Shown here piece after piece: positions 5,398 through 10,895 of a stretch of DNA of 10,895 nt. The stretch comes from an uncultured Collinsella sp. (GTDB lineage Bacteria > Actinomycetota > Coriobacteriia > Coriobacteriales > Coriobacteriaceae). The position numbers and the translations under genes are program-made. The stretch's first letter is position 1. Each line of letters begins with the position of its first letter. The notes under the pieces were generated by a model. That model did not search any database. It was not told where the DNA came from and saw only the letters and a program-made list of their open reading frames with translations. The stretch lies in the NCBI GenBank assembly GCA_958349325.1, contig CATWCP010000033.1, positions 1 to 10,895 on the forward strand, given 5' to 3'.

Positions 5398-6876
5398 ATG
5401 GGTAAGTTAAAACATGGATTTGACTCCGACTTTTTATGGGGCGGAGCCATATCGTGCTCGCAGGCCGATGGCGCCTGGAATGAGGGCGGAAAGGGAAAGT
5501 CGACGCAGGATTGTCGATGGCTGGATGGCACCTGGACTCATGACCAGATCGAGGACAAGCATCAAAACAACCCCTTCTGCCATGACGAGCTAATGAACGC
5601 TCTCGCAGATGATGGCGTTGAGTTCTACCCGTTTAGGCGCGGTAACGACTTCTATCATCACTACCGTGAGGACATCGCGCTTTTTGCGGAGATGGGTCTC
5701 AAGCTGTTCCGCACCTCTATTTGCTGGAGCCGAATCTATCCTAACGGAGATGACCTTGAGCCTAACCGTGAAGGCATCGAGTGGTATCGAAGCATGCTGG
5801 GTGAGTGCAAAAAGCACGGCATTAAGACCTTCGTCACCATGCTCCACTATGACATTCCGGTAAATCTCGTCACCACATATGGGGGATGGAAGAATCGCAA
5901 GACGATTGATTTCTTCGCCCGCTATGTCGAGACGATCGTTACGGAATTGGGCGACCTGGTCGATTTCTGGCTGCCTTTTAACGAGTTCAATGCAGCGCGT
6001 TTTTCGCCTTGGGACGGGGTCTGTCTGGTCAAAGACGAAGAGGGGGAGAACTTCGATCGAGCCATCTTCCAGTGTCTGCACCACGAGTTCGTTGCCAATG
6101 CGCGCGCCGTCGAGATTGTCCATCGTCTTTCGCCCGATACTCCCGTTGGCGGCATGATCGCTCGATTCTGTACGTATCCTGCCACCTGCCGTCCCGAAGA
6201 TAACATGCAGGCTATTCACGACGACCAGTATTCCAACTGGTTCTATACGGACGTGATGGCTCGTGGAAAATACCCCGCTTATATGAATCGCTATTTCGAT
6301 GCGTGCGATATCGAGATTCAAATGGAGCCGGGCGATGAAGAGCTTATCGCTCGCAACACGGTCGACTTCCTGGCCTTCTCGTACTACTTTTCCCAGGTAT
6401 CCACCTGCGATCAGGGATGGGAGAAGACTGCGGGAAATCTGGTCATGGCAAACAAGAACCCTTATCTCGAGACGAGTGAGTGGGGCTGGCAGCTCGATCC
6501 CATTGGCCTGAGGGTTACCCTTAACCAGATGTATGACCGCTATGGGCTGCCCCTGTATATCGCCGAGAATGGCCTCGGTACATCTGATGTAGTCGAGGAG
6601 GATGGCAGCATCCACGACGAGTATCGAATCGATTATTTACGCCAGCACATAAAGTGCCTTAAAGAGGCAGTGATCGATGGCGTTGACGTGCGCGGATATA
6701 TGATCTGGGGATTCATTGACCTTGTTGCCTGCGGTCCTCTTACGATGGACAAGCGATACGGGCTTATCTATGTCGATCTGGATAATTGCGGCAACGGCAC
6801 TGCGGAGCGCTTGCGTAAAGACTCTTTCTATTGGTACCAGAAATGTATCGCCACTAATGGCGAGGATCTTGGATAG
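5398..6876 (+). CDS. GH1 glycosidase, probable 6-phospho-beta-glucosidase
   Basis: This 492-aa cytoplasmic enzyme belongs to glycoside hydrolase family 1 and probably cleaves the phosphorylated beta-glucoside delivered by the adjacent PTS. ATG 5398 is preceded by AAGGAGG (5387-5393) and gives the usual start, GFDSDFLWGGAISCSQADGAW. The upstream ATG 5326 has no such site and would add 24 atypical residues. The acid/base is Glu196 in FNEF and the nucleophile is Glu390 in IAENG; His150 (LHYDIP) and EWGWQLDPIGLR (361-372) are further family hallmarks. KRYGLIYVD (452-460) and KDSFYWYQK (474-482) fit phospho-glycosidases: Lys452 and Tyr454 match the phosphate-binding Lys-x-Tyr. The preceding loop DLVACGPLTMDK lacks the Ser usual there (family pattern DLVSAST), so phosphate recognition may differ. 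It is first in an operon with the EIIBC gene 11 bases downstream, under probable AraC-type control. A plain beta-glucosidase is less likely given the PTS partner. Confidence 0.9.
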   Translation: MGKLKHGFDSDFLWGGAISCSQADGAWNEGGKGKSTQDCRWLDGTWTHDQIEDKHQNNPFCHDELMNALADDGVEFYPFRRGNDFYHHYREDIALFAEMGLKLFRTSICWSRIYPNGDDLEPNREGIEWYRSMLGECKKHGIKTFVTMLHYDIPVNLVTTYGGWKNRKTIDFFARYVETIVTELGDLVDFWLPFNEFNAARFSPWDGVCLVKDEEGENFDRAIFQCLHHEFVANARAVEIVHRLSPDTPVGGMIARFCTYPATCRPEDNMQAIHDDQYSNWFYTDVMARGKYPAYMNRYFDACDIEIQMEPGDEELIARNTVDFLAFSYYFSQVSTCDQGWEKTAGNLVMANKNPYLETSEWGWQLDPIGLRVTLNQMYDRYGLPLYIAENGLGTSDVVEEDGSIHDEYRIDYLRQHIKCLKEAVIDGVDVRGYMIWGFIDLVACGPLTMDKRYGLIYVDLDNCGNGTAERLRKDSFYWYQKCIATNGEDLG

Positions 6877-6887
6877 GAGTGATTGTT

Positions 6888-8258
6888 GTGGCAGACAAGA
6901 AGGAACTAGCCGCTCGTGTCCTCGAGCTCGTGGGCGGCGCCGATAACGTTGTTATGGCAACGCACTGCATTACAAGGCTCAGATTCAACCTGAAGGACGA
7001 TAGCAAGGCAGACCTTGAGGCCCTTAAGACGCTTGACGGCGCCTTGGGCGCGCAAGTTAAAGACGGGCAGTGGCAGGTTATCATCGGCGCCAGCGTGGGG
7101 TCGGTATATGACGAATTGGAGCCCATGCTAGGCGACAGGATGGGTGGCGAGGTCTCCGCCGACGCCGAGCAGCCTGAGCTCCAAAAAGGTTCGGCTCGCG
7201 TATTCGATATCATCACCGGCATCTTCTCCGCTATCATTCCCGCACTGGTGGCGGGAGGCATCGTAAAGGGCATCCTGGCTGCTATCGCGGCTTTTGGAAT
7301 CGACACGGGTGCCGGCGACTTTGCGATATTCAATATGATTTCGGATATCCCGTTCTACTTCTTGCCGTTTTTGCTGGCAATGTCTACAGCTGATAAGTTC
7401 CGGGTCAACCGTTCGCTTGCGCTTTGTGTTGCCGGATCGCTGATGTACCCGACCATTGTCAACGCTGTCGGTACGGGCGAGACGCCCCTTGCGCTGTTCG
7501 GTTTTGCGGTGCCGATTTTTAGCTACGCCGATTCCGTGTTCCCGGTTATCTTTGGCGTCATTGGCTTGTCTTTTGTATATCGCGCAATCGACAAAGTCGT
7601 GCCGGATCTTTTTAAGCTCGTTGTCGTTCCGGCGCTCTCCCTTGCTATCGTGATTCCCGTCAACCTGTTTGTACTCGCTCCGATTGGTGCCTGGTGCGGT
7701 CTTGGTCTTGCCAACGGTATCGTTTGGCTATTCTCGACGTTAGGCCCCGTTGCCGGTTTTCTGCTGGGCTTCTTTATGCCGCTTATCGTGCTCTTCGGCA
7801 TGCATCAGTCAACGAGCCCTATCCAGATTTCCAATATCGCAACGCTTGGGTATGACTATCTGCTCCCGATCTCTTTTTGCCATAACCTCGCCGAAAGCGG
7901 TGCGTCTTTTGGTGCAGCCCTGCGCATGACCGACGAAAAGCTCAAGTCCGCTGCAATGACGTGCGCCTTCTCAGCATTTATGGGAATTTCCGAGCCCGCC
8001 TTGTTTACCGTTCAGGTTCCTAACAGGACTCCGCTTATCGCTGCGATGATCGCGGATGGCATTGGCGGTGCGCTCACCGTTGTTCTGGGCGCAAAGTGCT
8101 TCGGCTTTGTTATGCCCGGCATTACCTCGTTGCCCGTTTATGCCGATCCAAGCGGCAATCCCATGAATCTGATCATGATTGTCGTCTGCATCGCTTTGAC
8201 TTGGGTTATCTCTGCGGCGCTCTCGTTTGCGCTCTATGGTCGTTTTGACAAAAAGTAA
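6888..8258 (+). CDS. PTS beta-glucoside-type EIIBC permease, no EIIA domain
   Basis: This 456-aa membrane permease imports a sugar while phosphorylating it. I prefer GTG 6888 (MADKKELAARVLELVGG), with TAGGAG at 6874-6879 eight bases upstream and overlapping the GH1 stop; GTG 6879 lies inside that site. Residues 1-85 form the EIIB domain, with phosphorylated Cys27 in ATHCITRLRF. A linker runs to about 102, and the EIIC domain fills about 103-452. It includes IIPALVAGGIVKG, LMYPTI (185-190), GMHQSTSPIQISNIATLGYD (304-323) and GISEPALF (366-373), all characteristic of the glucose/beta-glucoside superfamily. BglF-like proteins usually carry a C-terminal EIIA of about 150 residues. This one stops at YGRFDKK right after the last membrane segment, so EIIA must come from another gene, and none is in the window. 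The exact sugar (cellobiose, arbutin or salicin type) cannot be read from sequence. Confidence 0.93.
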   Translation: MADKKELAARVLELVGGADNVVMATHCITRLRFNLKDDSKADLEALKTLDGALGAQVKDGQWQVIIGASVGSVYDELEPMLGDRMGGEVSADAEQPELQKGSARVFDIITGIFSAIIPALVAGGIVKGILAAIAAFGIDTGAGDFAIFNMISDIPFYFLPFLLAMSTADKFRVNRSLALCVAGSLMYPTIVNAVGTGETPLALFGFAVPIFSYADSVFPVIFGVIGLSFVYRAIDKVVPDLFKLVVVPALSLAIVIPVNLFVLAPIGAWCGLGLANGIVWLFSTLGPVAGFLLGFFMPLIVLFGMHQSTSPIQISNIATLGYDYLLPISFCHNLAESGASFGAALRMTDEKLKSAAMTCAFSAFMGISEPALFTVQVPNRTPLIAAMIADGIGGALTVVLGAKCFGFVMPGITSLPVYADPSGNPMNLIMIVVCIALTWVISAALSFALYGRFDKK

Positions 8259-8287
8259 CAACGTCTTGAGATAGACAATATTAATCG

Positions 8288-8338
8288 GCCGCTCGCCGGG
8301 GAATCGTTCTGCGACGCCCCGGCGAGCGGCATTTTATT
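8288..8338 (+). terminator. Rho-independent terminator of the GH1-PTS operon
   Basis: GCCGCTCGCCGGGG (8288-8301) and CCCCGGCGAGCGGC (8317-8330) are perfect 14-bp arms with a 15-base loop, followed by ATTTTATT. It begins 30 bases after the EIIBC stop. The other strand has only an AT-rich, not T-rich, tail, so termination of the convergent YgiQ transcript here would be weaker. Confidence 0.9.
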
Positions 8339-8384
8339 GGTGGGGCGTGTCGTGTCGCCAACGGCGGCATGCCGCCTCGCCGCG

Positions 8385-10520
8385 CTAGTTGCGACGCCCG
8401 CCTGCGTTGGCGCCCTGTCGTCCCTGCGCCGCGCGGTTGCGGCCCGCGGTGTTCTGCGCTCGCGACATGCCGCCGTGGCCCTTGCTGCCTTTGGGTCCCT
8501 TGCCGGCGGCGCCACCGTGTGGCTTGCCGCCCTTCTTGCCGGTGCCATGCCCACCGCCAGCAGATGTCTCGCCCGGGCGTGGCGGCACGGGGCGAATCAG
8601 GCAATGCTTGGTGTAGCCGATCAGGTCGCGACGGCCAGCCTTTTCCAGCGCCTCGCGTACCAGCTTGTAGTTCTCGGGCTTGCGATACTGGATGAGCGCG
8701 CGTTGCATGGCCTTCTCGTGCGGGTCGCGCGCCACATAGATCGGTTTCATGGTGCGCGGGTCCACGCCGGTGTAGTACATGCACGTCGACATGGTGGACG
8801 GGGTGGGGTAGAAGTCCTGCACCTGTTCGGGCATGTAGCCCATGTCGCGCACGGCTTCGGCAAGGTCCACGGCTTCCTTCATGGTCGAGCCGGGGTGGCT
8901 CGAGATTAGATACGGCACCACGTACTGCTTGAGTCCGTATTCGCGGTTCAAGCGTTCAAATTTGCGGCAGAACGCGTCGTAGACGGCTCGGCTCGGCTTG
9001 CCCATCACTGACAGCACCGCATCGCTCACGTGCTCGGGCGCTACGCGCAGCTGGCCTGAGACATGATGCTCCAGCAGCTCGCGCAAAAACTCGTCCGAGG
9101 CATCGGCCATGGTGTAGTCAAAACGGATGCCGCTGCGCACGAAGACCTTTTTGACGCCCGGCAGCTGGCGCAGGTCGCGCAGCAGCTGCGTGTAGCCGCT
9201 CTCGTCGACCACCATGTTCTTGCATACGCTCGGCCACAGGCAGCGCTTGTTCTTGCACACGCCGTGCTTGAGCTGCTTGTCGCAGGCAGGACGGCTAAAG
9301 TTGGCCGTCGGTCCTCCCACGTCGTTGATGTAGCCCTTAAACTCGGGATCGCGCGTGAGCAGCTCGGCCTCGCGCATAATCGAGTCGTGGCTGCGCATCT
9401 GCAGCACGCGGCCCTGGTGGAAGGTGAGCGCGCAAAACGAGCACTCGCCAAAACAGCCGCGGTTGGAGCTAATGGAAAACTTGATCTCGGCAAAGGCCGG
9501 CACGCCGCCCGCTGCGTCGTAGTCGGGATGCCAATCGCGTGCGTAGGGGAGTTCGGCCACCTCGTCCATCTCGTCGGTGGTGAGTGTTGCCGACGGCGGG
9601 TTCTGCACCACATAGACGCTGTTGGGGTAGGGCTCTACCAGACGATGTCCGGTGATGGGGTCCATGTTCTGCTGCTGCACGTTAAAGCTGCGCGCGTAGT
9701 TGAGCTTGTCGGCGGCAAGGTCGTCCCAGCTGGGCAGCAGGTCGTAGTCGTAGACCTCGTCGAGCGAACTCGTGCGGTAAACGGTGCCGTTGATATAGGT
9801 GATCTGATCGACGGGCAGCCCCGCGTCGAGCGCGTCGGCGATCTCGACAATCGCGTGCTCGCCCATGCCGTAGATGAGGATGTCGGCGCCCGAGTCGAGC
9901 AGCACCGAGCGCTTGAGCTTATCCTGCCAGTAGTCGTAGTGGGCCAGGCGGCGCAGGCTCGCCTCGATGCCGCCGATGATGATGGGGGCGTCCTTGAACG
10001 TCTGACGGATGAGATTGCCGTAGACCGTGACGGCACGGTTGGGGCGGTGACCTTCCTCGCCGCCGGGGGTATAGGCGTCGGTGTGGCGGCGGTGCTTGGT
10101 CACCGAATAGTGGTTGACCATGGAGTCCATGTTGCCGGCACTGACCAAAAAGCCCAGGCGCGGCTCACCGAGCACGCTGATGCTGGCGGGATCGGTCCAG
10201 TCGGGTTGGCAGATGATGCCCACTTTGTAGCCGTGCGCGTCGAGTACGCGGCTGATGATGGCCATACCAAAGCTGGGGTGGTCCACGTAGGCGTCGCCGC
10301 AGATGTAGACGAAGTCACACTGGTCCCAACCGCGCGCGTCCATATCGGCGCGGCTGACGGGGAGGAACTTATCGCGGCCCGGGCGCCAGGGACGGGCGGG
10401 CGCTGCCGGGGTATGAGCGGCGTGGCCGCCCTGGGCCTTGCCGCCGCGCTTTTGCTGCTGGCCCTGTTTGCCCTGCTGACTGCGCTGGTTATTCTGAGCG
10501 TGCTGAGGCTTTTTTGCCAC
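8385..10520 (-). CDS. ygiQ: YgiQ-family radical SAM protein
   Basis: This 711-aa protein belongs to the YgiQ family of radical S-adenosylmethionine enzymes, whose reaction is not established. The radical SAM cluster motif CFGECSFC has Cys356, Cys360 and Cys363 in the CxxxCxxC spacing. The YgiQ N-terminal region includes FLPVSRADMDARGWDQCDFV and GGIEASLRRLAHYDYW. A second cysteine cluster after the radical SAM motif (RPACDKQ, GVCKNKRCLWPSVC) and APEHVSDAVL are also typical. I chose GTG at 10520 on the minus strand: GGGAGGGAT lies just upstream, and the longer frame to 10691 would read through the 13-bp inverted repeat at 10557-10593. About the first 45 residues are Gln/Lys/Gly/Ala-rich. The last 75 or so are Gly/Lys/Arg-rich with repeated GGK, GKG and GHGG units, predicted to be disordered, basic and possibly nucleic-acid binding. 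It is convergent with the PTS operon and divergent from the DUF1275 gene. Confidence 0.94.
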   Translation of the reverse strand: MAKKPQHAQNNQRSQQGKQGQQQKRGGKAQGGHAAHTPAAPARPWRPGRDKFLPVSRADMDARGWDQCDFVYICGDAYVDHPSFGMAIISRVLDAHGYKVGIICQPDWTDPASISVLGEPRLGFLVSAGNMDSMVNHYSVTKHRRHTDAYTPGGEEGHRPNRAVTVYGNLIRQTFKDAPIIIGGIEASLRRLAHYDYWQDKLKRSVLLDSGADILIYGMGEHAIVEIADALDAGLPVDQITYINGTVYRTSSLDEVYDYDLLPSWDDLAADKLNYARSFNVQQQNMDPITGHRLVEPYPNSVYVVQNPPSATLTTDEMDEVAELPYARDWHPDYDAAGGVPAFAEIKFSISSNRGCFGECSFCALTFHQGRVLQMRSHDSIMREAELLTRDPEFKGYINDVGGPTANFSRPACDKQLKHGVCKNKRCLWPSVCKNMVVDESGYTQLLRDLRQLPGVKKVFVRSGIRFDYTMADASDEFLRELLEHHVSGQLRVAPEHVSDAVLSVMGKPSRAVYDAFCRKFERLNREYGLKQYVVPYLISSHPGSTMKEAVDLAEAVRDMGYMPEQVQDFYPTPSTMSTCMYYTGVDPRTMKPIYVARDPHEKAMQRALIQYRKPENYKLVREALEKAGRRDLIGYTKHCLIRPVPPRPGETSAGGGHGTGKKGGKPHGGAAGKGPKGSKGHGGMSRAQNTAGRNRAAQGRQGANAGGRRN

Positions 10521-10556
10521 GATCCCTCCCGGTGTTTGTATGCTGCACGTAATTGT

Positions 10557-10593
10557 AACCAGTCTTTTTGGGACGGGGCTAAAAAGACTGGTT
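10557..10593. repeat. Perfect 13-bp inverted repeat between ygiQ and the DUF1275 gene
   Basis: AACCAGTCTTTTT (10557-10569) and AAAAAGACTGGTT (10581-10593) are exact reverse complements around an 11-base GC-rich spacer, GGGACGGGGCT. Neither side has a terminal T-run outside the stem, so it is not a standard terminator. On the minus strand TACAAT (10557-10552), a good -10 match, abuts the repeat and lies 32 bases before the ygiQ start, so the repeat covers the -35 region. It may be an operator for ygiQ, or a copy of a dispersed intergenic repeat. The perfect symmetry is seen; the role is inferred. Confidence 0.65.
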
Positions 10594-10773
10594 GAGTACA
10601 TGGGCTGGCGGATCGGCGTGTCGATGCGGGTGCCGTTTGTTTCCAGACTGTGTATCCCCGTGTCGAAGGAGCCGTCTCGCGCGCACGCCATGTTGTCAAT
10701 GGGTTACAGTATGAACGGCGGCTATGTTTCCGCCAACGCACGAGAGAGTCGTCAACAAGGAGGATGCACGACG

Positions 10774-10895
10774 ATGCAGCGTGCCAAACAGATATCGGAG
10801 TCTATTGAGCTGGGCATCATCTTGGCGCTCGCCGGTGGCTTTATGGACGTTTATTCGTACATTGGGCGCGACCATGTTTTCGCCAACGCGCAGAC
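10774..10895 (+). CDS. DUF1275 (YoaK-like) membrane protein, N-terminal part (3' partial)
   Basis: Only the first 40 codons are present; the gene runs off the right edge. The start ATG 10774 is preceded by AAGGAGG (10757-10763), 10 bases away. The predicted sequence continues as LALAGGFMDVYSYIGRDHVF and then ANAQT, matching the first transmembrane helix of the DUF1275/YoaK family, where AGGxxDAxxYLxxGGVFANAQTGN is a hallmark. These are inner-membrane proteins of uncharacterised function. The frame is open upstream with further ATGs (10690, 10699 and 10711) but none has a ribosome binding site. It is divergent from ygiQ across 253 bases that hold the 13-bp inverted repeat and no other gene that I can support. 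Confidence 0.82.
   Translation, partial: MQRAKQISESIELGIILALAGGFMDVYSYIGRDHVFANAQ

Noticed and set aside
5590..6615. A 341-codon open frame antisense to the GH1 gene
   Set aside because: The GH1 gene on the other strand has clear catalytic motifs throughout, and the antisense frame shows no family features.
8363..8376. 14-bp perfect palindrome GGCGGCATGCCGCC after ygiQ
   Set aside because: Short hairpin without a T-run on the ygiQ strand; in GC-rich DNA such palindromes arise easily, so no terminator is called.
9063..10595. A 510-codon open frame on the + strand antisense to ygiQ
   Set aside because: It mirrors the GC-rich codon pattern of ygiQ, has no recognisable motif or ribosome binding site, and crosses the intergenic repeat. 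It is a shadow frame.
10521..10691. Longer N-terminus for YgiQ from ATG at 10691 (minus strand)
   Set aside because: It would translate the 13-bp inverted repeat and the likely -10 box; GTG 10520 has a clear GGAGGG site and the length suits the family.
10764..10808. Short leader peptide frame starting at ATG 10764 before the DUF1275 start
   Set aside because: The ATG directly abuts the AAGGAGG site with no spacing, so it cannot use that site efficiently; the 14-codon frame has no distinctive content.

Overview
The window looks like a chromosomal segment of a GC-rich anaerobic gut actinobacterium of the class Coriobacteriia, most plausibly Collinsella. This rests on the GC-rich codon use, strong AAGGAGG-type ribosome binding sites, and a gene set combining an [FeFe]-hydrogenase, PTS sugar uptake and a YgiQ-type radical SAM protein. 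The genus is inferred from overall character; no marker gene in the window proves it.

Region 1 (1-2821, + strand) is the 3' end of a tightly packed operon. It holds the C-terminal part of an [FeFe]-hydrogenase with the last H-cluster cysteine motif, then a Tat-type lipoprotein of the NMT1/THI5-TauA solute-binding family starting 2 bases after the hydrogenase stop. Three bases after that gene begins a single 459-codon gene that fuses an SsuC/TauC-like permease to an unusually short ABC ATPase. Together they form a two-gene ABC importer of unknown substrate, apparently co-translated with the hydrogenase.

Region 2 (2822-4249, + strand) starts with a repeat-rich leader containing ATACC-type operator-like repeats and an 11-bp inverted repeat. 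A small RelB/DinJ-like antitoxin follows with no toxin beside it, then a 19-bp-stem REP-like inverted repeat, and then a CPBP (CAAX-type) intramembrane protease.

Region 3 (4252-8338) is a self-contained beta-glucoside cassette with visibly lower GC than its flanks. An AraC-family regulator is divergent from a GH1 phospho-beta-glucosidase-type gene and a PTS EIIBC permease that lacks an EIIA domain. The shared 153-base intergenic region carries two TGAACGGTA direct repeats 21 bp apart, placed as an AraC-type activator site would be. A strong intrinsic terminator closes the operon. The PTS would import and phosphorylate a beta-glucoside and the GH1 enzyme would hydrolyse the phosphorylated sugar in the cytoplasm.

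Region 4 (8385-10895) has a YgiQ-family radical SAM protein on the minus strand with disordered basic tails. Divergent from it is the start of a DUF1275/YoaK membrane protein, cut by the window end. Their 253-base intergenic region contains a perfect 13-bp inverted repeat next to a possible ygiQ -10 box.

I see no CRISPR array, tRNA, rRNA, phage or transposase gene. Nothing amounts to a clearly new multi-gene system. The most unusual items are the fused permease-ATPase importer behind a hydrogenase, the AraC-controlled (rather than BglG-controlled) PTS/GH1 cassette, and the REP-like and operator-like repeats.
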